Positions 1 through 10,503 of a stretch of DNA of 64,000 nt are shown piece after piece. The number at the start of each line of letters is the position of its first letter. Position 1 is the stretch's first letter. Source of the DNA: Symbiodinium natans (Eukaryota; Sar; Dinophyceae; Suessiales; Symbiodiniaceae); NCBI GenBank assembly GCA_905221605.1, contig CAJNDS010000724.1, positions 846,652 through 910,651 on the forward strand, written 5' to 3'. Both the position numbers and the translations under genes were made by a program. The notes beneath the pieces were generated by a model, which was not told where the DNA came from, made no database searches, and saw only the letters and a list, made by a program, of their open reading frames with translations.

Positions 1-113
1 AGCCCCAGGCAGATCCTTCCAAAGTCGTTGAGCCAGGGTGCACTGACGTCTTCAGGTCATCCCTGCGAGTTTATTCGACCCTAGACCCTGCCTCAACCCT
101 AAACCCTAAGCCC

Positions 114-225
114 TAAGCCCTAAACCCTAAACCCTAAACCCTAAACCCTAAACCCTAAACCCTAAACCCTAAACCCTAAACCCTAAACCCTAAACCCTAA
201 ACCCTAAACCCTAAACCCTAAACCG
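114..225 (-). repeat. Telomere-type tract, about 15 units of CCCTAAA
   Basis: An almost perfect CCCTAAA run with degenerate units before it (from about 75). Unique sequence continues on both sides, so this is interstitial and not a chromosome end. The G-rich (TTTAGGG) strand is the minus strand. A coding-like exon (471-533) lies downstream, so by analogy with better-resolved introns this may be intron sequence. Confidence 0.9.
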
Positions 226-470
226 ATACCTTCTTGGAGGCCTCCTCAGCTTGCGACAGCCCAGGGGCTATGGCCGTTAGAAATGTGGCCATCAAGGCTC
301 CAGAAACCTTGGGGGGAAGGCCCTTGATTCTTGGTACTTTTGGGAAGGCTACTTACTGGGCTTTGGAGTACTATGCTTTAATACTTTTTTTGGTTGTGGG
401 TTCCTATTATGGCTACTTATGCCCAGGGTTTACTCCAAAGTAAAGCTTAAGCTTAACCTTGTTGCTTCAG

Positions 471-533
471 GGTCGTTGGAGAAAAACGTTCTACAGGAGC
501 GGGCCGGCTCTTTAGGGAGTTCAGGGCTTCGGG
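471..533 (+). CDS. Candidate internal exon (63 nt)
   Basis: Follows a pyrimidine-rich acceptor ending TTGCTTCAG and stops at a GT that leads into the telomere-like tract at 537-590. Open reading gives SLEKNVLQERAGSLGSSGLR, helical and charged. It enters with two bases of a codon and leaves with one. The join to the exon at 718 is not resolved. No family recognised. Confidence 0.4.
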
Positions 534-717
534 GTCCAGGGTCTAGGGTTTAGGGTTTCGGGTTTAGGGTTTAGGTTTTAGGGTTTAGGGTGGGTTGAGG
601 CCGGCATGATGCCGGTAGGCTCAGGATCGACTGCAAGTGCTGCGTTAGGTTTTGCAGCTTAGGGTTCAGGGTTTAGGGTTTAGGGCTCTGCGTGGCCATT
701 TTTTGCGTTGTGCGCAG

Positions 718-922
718 ATCCCCAAAGGCTGATGCAGGTGCCGCTTTCGTGGCCTTGAAGGAGCTGGCAGAAGCAGTGAACGCTTCTCCGGTTGCGCAGC
801 TGGCCCCCATGCTGCCTCGCGATGAACCGGATGCGGTAGCGTCCCTCAAGGGCCCCGAGGCTCTGCTTCTGCTCCGCCCGCCGTCTGGAGACAGCCACAG
901 CAGTTACGGAGCCGAGCACTAG
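718..922 (+). CDS. Terminal exon of an unrecognised gene
   Basis: A T-rich tract ending TGTGCGCAG precedes an open exon that runs to TAG at 920-922. The peptide has an amphipathic helical start (SPKADAGAAFVALKELAEAV), then a Pro/Leu-rich segment and the C-terminus SSYGAEH. The overlapping antisense ORF is a shadow. Upstream exons are not joined with confidence. Function unknown. Confidence 0.45.
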
Positions 923-1153
923 CCGCTCGCGTCACGAAGGTGCTGGTTTGAGGATCGCGATTGAAGGATGCCCAGTGGTGCTCTTTTTCCCGCATTCCCT
1001 TGTGGGGGTTCAGGCTCCCTTACACGCCCCTTTAGGCAAAGGCAGGGCGCCCTTCTTGATCCTAGGTTACTGGGCAGCCTAGAATTAACCCTGAACCCCA
1101 AACCCATCTACGCCCCAAACACTGAACTTGTTTTTTTCCATGGAGTCTGCCAG

Positions 1154-1211
1154 GCCCTTTCATGCGGAGCAAGACGATGGTCTGCCCTGCATGCTGCGGG
1201 GGTGGCTTAAG
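1154..1211 (+). CDS. Candidate short exon with CPACC motif
   Basis: A poly-T tract ending TCTGCCAG precedes the exon and AAG|GTTTAGG ends it, the donor being the first telomere-like unit. The frame reads PFMRSKTMVCPACCGGGL, a possible half zinc ribbon. Splice signals are good but the exon is short. Confidence 0.4.
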
Positions 1212-1492
1212 GTTTAGGCTCTAGGGTTTGGGCTGTGGGGTTTCGGGTTTATGGAGACCCAGCTTTTCGAGAGATTAGCCATTTGTTTGGGGCGTTGCGC
1301 TGGTTTATCAAGGATGGATTGGTCTGTTTCTTCCCTCAGCTTCCAGACTGTTCCCGGAGCCCTAAATCCTCAACTCTGAACGGGTAGGTGCATCCTGGCA
1401 CTACCCCCTAAACCCTAAACCCTAGACCCTAAACATCCTTAAACCCTGCACCCAAAAGCCTAAGCCTAAACCTGAAGCCTAAACCCTGAGCC

Positions 1493-1619
1493 CTAAACTG
1501 GTTTGTGGTGGTGGCACGCCGACCTTCGTATCCGAAAGGCCTCTGGCTCTGAAGCTCCCAAACGCGTTCCTTCCACCTCGTTCCCTCAACCAGTCTGCGC
1601 TGAGGCGACACCCGCCAGG
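1493..1619 (+). CDS. Candidate exon after a telomere-like tract
   Basis: From the end of a CCCTAAA-type tract (1405-1500) the plus strand stays open: LVCGGGTPTFVSERPLALKL, continuing to a GG|GTGTGA donor. Start position is uncertain because the acceptor lies inside degenerate repeat. It may belong to the gene ending at 3402, but the intron between would be about 1.1 kb and hold GA-rich DNA plus a family B element. Confidence 0.3.
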
Positions 1620-1863
1620 GTGTGATAAGCTATGTTGTTACTATGTGAACTACATTTTTTATACTACTTGTAACTACTTGTATGAGTTATATTCATAATT
1701 CATAGAGTTTTAACGATGCCGACATATGATCTATCATAGTTGGGGACGAGGGCCAGACGTCCCTCCAGCATTTTTCAGATGGGGCCGGGCCCTGCGCAGA
1801 AGCTGATGCGGGACATGAGAATCAACAATCGCCATTCGAGTCCTCCCCTGTCAGAGACAAGAC

Positions 1864-1907
<44 letters not shown>

Positions 1908-2610
1908 GCGGAATTTGGCCGCGCTGGAGTGTCGGGGGCCCTTGTCTCACATCGAGACCGGACGGATTGGGCTCGCCACGCGCGCGAGGGGTCTGCTGGC
2001 CCCTTAAGCCCTGTAGAAGAAGAAGAAGAAGAAGAAGAAGAAACAGCGGCATCGGTGCAAGTGGCAGCAACTCGGCAGGAGCGGGATCGGGGCGCGCAGT
2101 AGCGCGGGGTTCGCCCCATGCCCTAAGGGAAGAAAGAAAGAGAGAGAGGGAGAACCAGGTCGAAGATCGGCCAGAGGGAGACACAACCATCTCACCGGTG
2201 CAATAACAGCCCTGAACGGCCCACAGACCGGCTCGCCAACGACTGAACGTGGGGGTAGCTATGTACGGATCGTCCTGCCCGAGGTATATTTTGCTCACAA
2301 GGGGAGCCATAACAACCTGTGGAGGGGGGAAGGGGCAACCCGGTTGGATAGGAAGTGGATGGGAGCCTGTTCCTACAGCTGTATACCCTAGCACAGTCCC
2401 CTTCCCGGCTCGCTGGAACTTCACAATCTCGGTTAGCCCGCAGTACCAAGTAACGCACGCCTTCGGGCGTCCCTCCTCAATGGGAGGGTTAGGTGCGCAG
2501 AAAGAAAGAAAGAAAGAGAGACAGAGAGAGAGAGAGAGAGAGCAGAGCAGAGAGAGCACAAAAAGGGAGGGGAGAGAGAGATGGAGGGAGGGAAGGCAGA
2601 AGGAGGAAGA
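1620..2610. other. AT-rich then GA/GAA-rich intergenic or intronic stretch
   Basis: Starts AT-rich (1630-1740), then holds a GA dinucleotide run (1869-1902), a GAA run (2016-2042) and further AGAGAG/GAAAGAAA stretches (2120-2150, 2498-2600). Long ORFs here on both strands are repeat-driven (Arg-Glu, Ser-Leu, poly-Phe or poly-Arg). I see no convincing exon. Confidence 0.6.
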
Positions 2611-2710
2611 CTTACTGTTGGCTAGTAGGGAATGGGGGAACAAGGTACCCTATATAATCCCTTAAAGGGCATATATATATATATATGTATATAACTCTAC
2701 TACCCAACAG
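2611..2710 (+). mobile_element. Family B MITE/introner-like element, copy 1
   Basis: About 100 bp with inverted ends: CTTACTGTTGGCTAGTAGGG on the left and a matching ..ACCCAACAG on the right, separated by the family's core GGTACCC...CCCTTAAAGGG and a TA microsatellite. Its last bases, CCCAACAG, form the predicted 3' splice site of the exon at 2711. Other copies: 21907, 31285, 35098. Confidence 0.7.
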
Positions 2711-3402
2711 TTAAGAAGAGCGAGCAGGTGCCAGAAAGATGGCATGTCTTCCCGAGACCGTTTTCGGCAGGCAGCCCCACGGCGTCCATAATTCAATCAA
2801 CCTCAGCCTCTAGACCAGGGTTTAGGGTTTAGGGTTTAGGGTTTAGGGTTTAGGGTTTAGGGTTTAGGGTTTAGGGTTTAGGACCCTAAGCCCTAAGCCC
2901 CAAACCCCACACCAGAACATCGGGGTCGGAATAATTACTACTAGTATTCCTTTGTGGTCCCCTTATAATTATACTATAATTTCTCCCCAAAACCCTATTC
3001 ATACAAATTACTAGCAGTATTCCCTTATCGTCCCTGTATCAGTATACTGCAGTATACTATAATAACCCCCCAAAACCCTATTCTACTTATCCAGGCCCCT
3101 ATATTGCGCTTGCGCATCCAAGGATCAGCCCCGGCATTGCCATGTGCAAGATTCGCACAGGCGACTGGGCCAGCTGGGTTTAGGGTTTCGGTTTAGCAGT
3201 GACGCAGTGATCGTGTAGGGCTTAGGGTTCCCTAAATTATGTTCCAAAATGGGGCCCTTTTGAGGGTTTCCCTGTCGAGAACTGCCCATCTGCCCCTGGC
3301 ACAGAGGCGCTGCGTAGTGGTGCCAAGTTTTTTTTGCAGGGCAACGGCCTGGCTCCTTTCGGAGAGGGTCTCCTGCAGTGTCTTCTGAAGCAGAGCTGTT
3401 GA
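2711..3402 (+). CDS. Three 3' exons of an unrecognised gene
   Basis: Exons 2711-2819, 3123-3177 and 3340-3402 share one frame and end at TGA (3400-3402). The first begins at the end of a family B element and leads with KKSEQVPERWHVFPRPFSAG; the second reads ISPGIAMCKIRTGDWASW; the third, after an excellent poly-T acceptor (TTTTTTTTGCAG), reads GNGLAPFGEGLLQCLLKQSC. Intron 2820-3122 opens with nine TTTAGGG units and contains a family E element; intron 3178-3339 also opens GTTTAGGG. Phases match at both joins (2/1, then 0/0). The 5' end is missing. No known family recognised. Confidence 0.6.
2919..3105 (+). mobile_element. Family E dispersed repeat, copy 1
   Basis: Begins GGGGTCGGAATAATTACTA, carries two internal units of TATTCC...CCCCAAAACCCTATTC and ends in a CCAGGCCCCTATATTG-like tail. 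Relatives at 18946 (split by telomere-like repeat), 36061 (truncated), 36604 (reverse) and 62335. It sits in the 3' half of intron 2820-3122. Confidence 0.65.
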
Positions 3403-3587
3403 GGTGATACTGAACTCCCAGAAGATCTTGGTGTGCTGCCCTTTGATACCAGCAACTCAGATGCTCGGCTTGCACAGAAAATGTATACATGTATATATAT
3501 ATATATAGATACACATTGGCACATACTGGCTTGTACTTTACGTACATATACACATACACGTTAAATCAGCAGGAACGGGCAAACAAT

Positions 3588-6500
3588 ATGCGTTTCTGCA
3601 TGGATAGTTCAGGCTTGGGGACAACGGCCTTGATGTGAGCAACAAGGGAGCCCCGGGTCTCTGAAGGGAAGGGTGCAGAGAACCCCTTGGCAGTGGGGAA
3701 AAGTTGCCAGTTGCCCCCGGTCTAGGGTTTAGGGTTTAGGGGCTTTGGGTTTAGGGTTTAGGGCTCAGCGCCGTCCCCTCCCCCGCGGCCCCCCACCCCG
3801 ACAGAAGAGAGGATTCGGACAGCGACACGCTTGTTCTGCCTGGCTGGGCGTCGCCTACCTCCTCGAGCCTCGGTGACAAGGGTGACGCCGCCTGATTCTC
3901 AGGGTAGTTACATGGCCCCTTATATCCCCTATATACATATATATATATATATGTGTATGCCCTATGCAAATTAAGGGCTCATACATCAGAACGCTTTAAA
4001 TAGTAAGGGCCCAATGAAATTACCCTTGGAGAGATGAGACCCATCCCACCCCTTTGCTAACTGGTTTGTGTAGATGCAACCTGCAGTCAGACCACCCGCG
4101 ACATTATAAACCGTAAGCCCCAAACTGAATGAGTCACCAGCCTTGTCACCCCAAACCCCAAAACCCCAAAACCCAAAAACCCAAAAACCCAACAACCCCA
4201 AAGCCCAAAACCCAAACCCCTAAACCGTAAACCCTACTCCCCAAACCCTAGTCCCTACACCCTCAACCCTCAACCCTCAACCCTAAACCCTAAACTCTAA
4301 ACCCTAAACCCAGGACTGATGAGTCCCCAGCCTTTTCGGACGCCACCGCCGAGTTTGCTTGGCCTTCGGCGGGATCCCAACTCCACGACCAAGGGCTGCT
4401 TGGAGCGAGCAGAGGGACCCACACCTCTTCAGGAATGGGGTGTTGGGGGTTTAGGGCTTATGGTTTAGGGTTCAGGGATGGTTTAGGGTTTAGTTAGGGT
4501 TTCAGGGCCTCAAGGCCTGGGGTTTAGTTTCCCTGCAGTTTAGGCCCTGGAATATAGGGTTTCAGGGCCTCGGTTTCAGGGCCGAAAGGCCTCAGGGCCT
4601 GGGGCGGGGTTTAGGGTCTCAGGGCCTCACGGCCTGCGGTGAGGATTTCAGGTCCTCTCAGCCAAGCCTCGCCCAACAAAGGCCCAGATAAGTGTCGCAA
4701 CAGATCGGCTGTTCTCAACCATGTTCAAGGCAACGAGGTTTACAAAATGAGTCTTTTTTTGGTGTCCGTTCAATTCAAAGTTAACGCAGCGCGCAAGAGA
4801 TGCAATGGCAAGAAAATGAGGTTGACAAAATTAGGTGTTCTCATTTTGTCCGTTCGTTTCAAGAATAGGCCTTTGAAGCTGAGATGATTGGAGAATTCTT
4901 TTGTTTTTATTTTGCAATGCTACGGGATTCTCTGGGTGGGTGTTATATCAGAGCCGTAAAAACAACTTTACTATAATTCTGCTCAATCCGGACCTGCTGA
5001 ACCCTAAACCCCAAACCCTAAACCCCAAACCCTAAACCCTAAACCCGAAACCCTAAACCCCCTATGGTATGTTGAGGAATGTAACCTTGCAATGGGGAAC
5101 TGTGGCCCCAGACCAGGCTCTGCAAGCCGTGCGCGTGGCTCTGGAAGCCTCGCGGCTGCTTGAATGGCAGCGCCTGCCTGCGTCTGGGCTCTTAATCCGA
5201 GGCAGGCCCTTGGGATAGGTTTAGGGTTTAGGGTTTGGGGTACAGGGTTTAGGGTTTAGGGCCAGGGTTTAGGGTTTAGGGTTTAGGGTTTAGGGCCAGG
5301 GTTTAGGGTTTAGGGTTTAGGGTTCATGGTTTAGGGTTTAGGGTTTAGGGTTTAGGGTTATTGGGTTTTAGAGGATCATATTCATGGTTTACCCTCGTTC
5401 CATGCTCTGTGAACTTTTAGCAGGGAAGCCATCTTGTCTACCGCATATGCCAGATTTTCGGGTTTAGGGTTTAGGGTCAGGGCCATCTTGTCTACCACAG
5501 CTCAGCAGCCCAGGCATTGCCACCTCTGCCCCAAGAGCGAGGTGAAGTCTCGGAAGAAGATCCGGGCCAAGGCCCGGAAGTCCCAGGCGCCGGACGTCTC
5601 CCTGGAGAAGGACAACGCCCAGCCCGGGGCGATGCCATCCCTGCCCATCCCACCTCCACCCGGGCTCTCCCTCCCGCCAGGGCTCTCCCTTCCACCAGGG
5701 CTCCCCCTGCCTCTGCCTGTCTTGCAGGCAGCAAGCCCCGAAACCCAAGAACTCCCCCCGATCCTCTTCGAGCCCTTCGAGCACGTGGAGACCCTTGAGG
5801 CGGAGGCTGAAGACAAAGTTGAGGACTGTCTGGTCCCCTAATCCCTCAAACCCTCAAACCCTCAAACCCTCAAACCCTCAAACCCTCAAACCCCAAAACC
5901 CTAAGCCCGAAACCCGAAACCCTAAGCCCTAAACCCCAGCTGGAAGATCCCTTCTCGGATCCTGAGGACGTGGGCTCCGCTGGCTCCGCACAGGAGGCCC
6001 CCCCCCGTCCTGCTCTCTTGCTCTCAGGATGGAAGCCTCTTAGGGAGGGCGCAGGCTATATCGGATGAGGGTTTGAGGGTTTGAGGGTTTGAGGGTTTGA
6101 GGGTTTGAGGGTTTGAGGGTTTGAGGGTTTGCGGGTTTTGGGGTTTTGGGGTTTTGGGGTTTTGGGGTTTTTGGGTTTTTGGGTTTTAGGGTTTTAGGGT
6201 TTTAGGGCTTTAGGGCTTTAGGGCTTTAGGGCTTAGGGTTTAGGCGCAGGGCCACGAAGACAGAGCTGAGAATTTAAAGCCTTCCTCTCGGTCGGCTCGG
6301 CTTGGCATGCCCAGGTCGTTACCCTGTCCGTGGGCTCAGTGCTGCACGCCAGTGGGCGCTGCAACTCTGTGGCCGTTTAGGAAATCTGCTTAAGTTCCCA
6401 AGGAGGACACCCTACTGTTTACGATATACCCGTAGCAGGTATGGGAGCTTTTTTCAAGTTCCCTGAGCCTCAAGTTTCACAAAAACCCTAAACCCCAAAC

Positions 6501-8622
6501 CCCAAACCCCAAACCCCAAACCCTAAACCCCAAACCCCAAACCCTAAACCCTAAACCCCAAACCCCAAACCCTAAACCCTAAGCCCAGGCAAGCCCTGCG
6601 GCTGGTTCTGGAAGTCCAAGGGCTGCGCCAATGGTGCAGACTGCTTGCACTGCCACCTGTGCACCGCCAGCCGCTTTCCTTGCCAAAGCCCTTAAACCCT
6701 TAACCCTAAACCCGAAACCCGAAACCCGAAGCCCAGGGTTTGGGTTTCAGGGTTGATACATTGACATGACCACACCTTTGAGCCACCTACGGTTTTGATG
6801 AACCCCCTACGTGCCCGAAGCCCTACCCTGAAGCCCTTCCCCGAAACCCGCCGAAAACCCCCTTCCCCCCCACACCCCCTTTCCCTTCCCCCTAACCTAA
6901 CCCAAACCCTCCCCTAAGGCGTGTCGCTTTAGCTCAGGTCCAGCGGGCTTGACAAAAAATATCCCGACTGCCAGGCTAGCAAAAGAGCCCTAATCCGGCT
7001 CACGAGGACGCTAGAGAGGCCTCTGGCCTGTTATCCCAAAACCCTAAACCCCAAATCCTAAACCCTAGGCCCGAAACCCTAAACCCTTAGGGGGCCCCAA
7101 ACCCAAAGACCGCATCAAGCTGCTGCGCTGAGGTGAAGCTCGCCGCAAGAAGAAGCAAGCCTCGAAGAGCAGGGCCCTCGGGTTGGAGCCGCAGGTACCT
7201 GACCAGGACGAGGGTTTAGGTAAGGGTATACGGGTTTAGGGTTCATGGTTTAGGGTTTAGGGTTTGGGGCTTAGGGCTTAGGCTCGAGTCCATGCAGTAT
7301 ACATGACGCAGGAAGCATTACCCACCCGTGCATTGGAGGCATATCATCACGTACAGACGCAACGCAAACGAACTGCATATTGCACCCAGACACACGAACA
7401 AGTATAAGTCAATCCTCTAGGGGCTTCCTTGTGGGGGCCTCCTTTACGGGCCTCTTTTCAGGGCCTTAGGGGCCTCCTTCGCGGCTTGCGTATTGACCGA
7501 TCGACATTTATTCTCCTGAGCGATCGACCTTCTTTATGAGCGACTGACCTCTTCTGTCCGACCGCTTGACCTTATTTGCCCAACCGCTTGACTTTATTCG
7601 CCCTGACTGATTGAATTTGCCTACTCGGTTTATCTTTTTTGCCCGACAGATTGACCTAATTTGCACAAGTCAAAAAAATGTGTATATATTTATACGTGTG
7701 GTAGGGCTGGTAATGGTTTAGGAGACCTGCCAATGCCTCATAGTTCGTCAACGAGTTTTCAAGGATCCTCTGTTCGTTTTTTGCTTTGTTGTTTGAAGAT
7801 TTTTTTTTCTTGGGGGGGGGGGGGGTTGTGAAGAAGGGGTACCAAGTAATGGGATCCCTTCTGAAAAGGTCCTCCAGCCCTAAACCCCAAACCCTAAACC
7901 CTACTGTACTTGATACCCCACACCCCTGAACCCTAAACTCCAAACCCTCACGTTAAGAGAGGACCAGCAGCTCCAGCTGCTCACCGAGGCGCTTGCAGGC
8001 TCCTCGTTGCCAACTTGGATTCTTCACAAGGGTTCAGGGTTTCGGGTTTCGGGTTTAGGGTTTAGGATTTAGGGTTTAGGGTTTAGGGTTTAGGGCAATT
8101 CTCACCCCTCACAAAACGTCCCTGGCGTTTAGTGTCTACTGTTCAGGTTGTATTGGACTTTTTGAGTTTCAGAGTACGTCCATCCGGGACGAGAGATCTC
8201 ATGTGCACGTACGGCACGCCCGAACCCAAAGAAGGCGTAACAACATTGAGCCAGGGGCCTCCAGGCTGCAGGGGCACGAACACCAGCGTAGGCCACCTGA
8301 CCAGCGCCGGTTACAGCTGGTTTCGATGGGGTTTAGGGCTTAGGGCTTAGGGTTTAGGGTTTAGGGGTTAGGGTTTAGGGTTTGGACGAACTGGCCAGAC
8401 AGGGTGGACCCGAAACCCTAAACCCTAAACCCTACACCCTACACCCTATACCCTACACCCTACGCCCTACGCCCTACGCCCCAAACCCTAATCTGCCGGC
8501 AAGCAACAGTTTCTGGCCTGATGGAAGGGATTCGCCCCACAGTGGCCGCTGGTTCTGCTAGTTTGGACTCACAATGGGATTGTGCCGTCAAAGGGAAGAT
8601 ACCGACCGTTCAGCAAGAATGA
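3588..8622 (+). CDS. CCCH-type zinc-finger protein, 12 exons, 387 aa
   Basis: Exons: 3588-3634, 3805-3881, 4331-4394, 5117-5179, 5514-5832, 5940-5996, 6315-6360, 6589-6660, 7133-7213, 7971-8031, 8173-8330, 8504-8622 (TGA). The frame holds across all 11 introns. Two fingers have exact C-x8-C-x5-C-x3-H spacing: C68/C77/C83/H87 and C228/C237/C243/H247, each preceded by 'S.GS.LH..G.CKPC' and followed by a basic patch (KSRKKIRAKARK; EARRKKKQASK). A Pro/Leu-rich repeat and an acidic stretch lie between them. CCCH fingers of this class usually bind RNA; a role in mRNA fate is inferred. Both fingers are split at the same places by GC-AG introns, as if a module was duplicated. Six donors are GT and five GC. 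Start: first ATG after an AAATCAG that could accept a spliced leader. Exon 1 is the least certain. Confidence 0.75.
4143..4312 (-). repeat. Telomere-like C-rich tract in zinc-finger intron 2
   Basis: Degenerate CCCTAAA, CCCCAAAA and CCCTCAA units fill the 3' part of intron 3882-4330 and stop about 20 bp before the TCCCCAG acceptor. A TA microsatellite (3930-3953) lies earlier in the same intron. Confidence 0.8.
5833..5939 (+). repeat. Intron made almost wholly of telomere-like repeat (107 bp)
   Basis: Starts GTCCCCTAATCCC, continues with six CCCTCAAA units, then CCCTAAG and CCCGAAA variants, and ends CCCTAAACCCCAG. It separates two coding exons of the zinc-finger gene with phase 0 on both sides, so donor, pyrimidine tract and acceptor are all supplied by the repeat. 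Confidence 0.75.
6067..6243 (+). repeat. Ordered series of telomere-variant blocks
   Basis: Within zinc-finger intron 5997-6314: about eight TTTGAGGG, then about four TTTTGGGG, two TTTTTGGG, three TTTTAGGG, three CTTTAGGG and finally TTTAGGG. Each block is internally uniform and switches abruptly to the next. Confidence 0.9.
6481..6587 (-). repeat. Telomere-like acceptor tract of zinc-finger intron 7
   Basis: CCCTAAA and CCCCAAA units run straight into the AAGCCCAG acceptor at 6588; the exon that follows encodes the second finger. The tract serves as the pyrimidine-rich region of the 3' splice site. Confidence 0.7.
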
Positions 8623-8768
8623 GGATAATCAATTAGAATAGTAGTAATAGTACCGAAATATGCAGAGAGAAAGGAAGCAACAAGAATAGTCGTAGTACTA
8701 AATCGAATATCCGCAAGGATCGTAGCCAGGACAAACGAGTCGAACCCTGGGCGAAAACCTGCTCCCAC

Positions 8769-10099
8769 ATGGAAAGACCTGAAGGGATTTGTTTTGGAGC
8801 GCCCCCCCCGCCTCAAACTAAACCCGAAACCCTAAATCCTAAACCCGAAACCCTCAACCCCACCCATGTCCAGATTTCTGAGGTCTCCACTTTCAGGTCT
8901 GAGTGGGACCCTGCAGAGCTTTCCCGCTCAGATCGAGGGTTGGAGACCTTTGAGAGGCCGGGTAAGGTTTAGGCTTGAGGGTTAGGGTTATAGGCGTTAT
9001 AGGTTATAGGTTTTAGGGGGTTACCCCTCCAACCCCAAGGCCCCCCCTAAACCCTAAACCCCAAACCCACAACCCTATACCCTAAACCCCAAACCCCTAA
9101 ACCTAGACCCTAAACCCCTTTGGCGCTCCAAGAGGTCGGCATGGGGGACTTCTGGTTCTTGTTGGGTACCCCCTCGCCCCCAGTTTAGGGTTTAGGGTTT
9201 AGGGTTTGGGCCCAACTTCAGAAACACCGGCCCCTGGGGGCTTAGGGCTTAGGGTTTAGGTGAGGGAGTTCTCACTCCCTCCTACCCTAAACCCGAAACC
9301 CTAAACCCTAAACCCTAAACTGAAAGAAGCTCCTGCCAATCCCTGGAGGCTCCTCTGCACAGTACCAACAGTACGCGCGGCAGGGGAGTAACCACCTGAG
9401 TGAGGACGCAGTGGGATGCACAGATGCTTCGCGGCCCTCCGCGATGCTACGCACGATGTACGCAGGGAGAAGTAAGGAATCAGTAGATCGAGTGGCCTTA
9501 CAGGGTTTAGGGTCGGCACAAGCTACATGGCTCGTATATCTCCTGTTTTAGATGCGGTGCTGTGCCAGCAACGTCGGGTAGACCGTCCAAGGCCATCAGT
9601 CGCTGGCCATTTGCTGCCTGCCGGGGCAAGATGCAGTTGCACCCTAAACCCTAAACCCTAGACCCTAAACCCTCAAACCTCAACCCTAACCCTAAACCCG
9701 AAACCCTAAATCCTAAACCCTAAACCCTTCGTTGAAGTGCAGCTTGCCATGGCAGTTTGCTGCACGAGGGTGCGCGCGTGCTCGACGCGAGTTTAGTGCC
9801 CGTCGGAGTGCTCCCCTAAGAGTCAAAGAGTCCTGGGACATCCTGAAAGTTTAGGGTTAGGGTTTAGGGTTTCGGGTATAGGGTTTAGGGTTTAGGGTTT
9901 AGGGCCCCCCCAGAACGAACTACATGTGTGCTTAGGAAATGGGATCCACGGTTACGCCCTAATACATTGGTTCTTGGGCCTAGGCACTTCCGGATGGGGA
10001 GCGTTTAGGGACCGCAGGGTTTTGCATTTAGAGTGCTGTTTGTGGCTTTCATTGACTCACGCAGAGTTGTTGGATAAGTTCTCGGGCTGTTCAATATAG
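8769..10099 (+). CDS. Seven-exon gene, 194 aa, family not recognised
   Basis: Exons 8769-8798, 8874-8961, 9133-9182, 9384-9504, 9569-9625, 9738-9790 and 9914-10099 (TAG) total 585 nt in one frame. It starts MERPEGICFG 146 bp after the zinc-finger stop, on the same strand. Exon 4 reads GSNHLSEDAVGCTDASRP onward; the last exon begins NELHVCLGNGIHGYALIHWF, hydrophobic and possibly membrane-contacting. Introns 9183-9383, 9505-9568 and 9791-9913 all open GTTTAG; the donor at 8962 is a strong GTAAGG. The joins around 9626-9737 (GC donor) are the least certain. No known domain seen. Confidence 0.6.
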
Positions 10100-10252
10100 T
10101 GTCTGCATGACTCTCGGTCATTGATGGCTTGCCACCTTGCATGCCTGAGGGTGGAGCTACTTGAAGCCCATAGTATTACGTCGGGGAGAAGTATCCCCTG
10201 AGTGAGGTACGAGGGGGACCTGCCAACCACTAACCTCTACAGTACCTCTACA

Positions 10253-10320
10253 TGAGGGTTTACGAAAATAGGGGACCCCTAAAATAGACCCTGAATAGTA
10301 GGATCCCTTCTAGTCAAGAC
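10253..10320 (+). mobile_element. Family J element, interrupted copy
   Basis: GGGTTTACGAAAATAGGGG and the following AATAGTAGGA match the intact element at 57532-57607. After 10320 the match stops at a telomere-like block and resumes near 10365 (AAATAGTAGGAC), so repeat sits inside the element. The intact copy has inverted ends GGGGTTTACGAAA/TTTCGTAAACCCC. Confidence 0.6.
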
Positions 10321-10503
10321 CCTAAGAAGGTACCCCTAAACCTCTCGACCCTAAACCCTAAACCCCAAATAGTAGGACTCTCTCAAAAACAAGGTACCCC
10401 CCCAACTTCGGAAACAAACCACATCGGTGTCCAGTTTCTTGTGACCTCGGCCTCCAGACGGGCCTATAGTCGACGCGAGTGTTGACATCTTCCAGCAGCT
10501 TGC

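Noticed and set aside
75-225. Chromosome end or true telomere
   Set aside because: Unique sequence lies on both sides and similar tracts of both orientations recur throughout the window.
234-443. 69-codon ORF with a hydrophobic C-terminal half
   Set aside because: The start is not an ATG, there are no supporting splice signals, and the frame begins at the edge of repeat.
1822-2643. Long minus-strand ORF of 273 codons
   Set aside because: Driven by GA and GAA repeats (Ser-Leu and poly-Leu runs); no domain, and plus-strand exons are better supported next to it.
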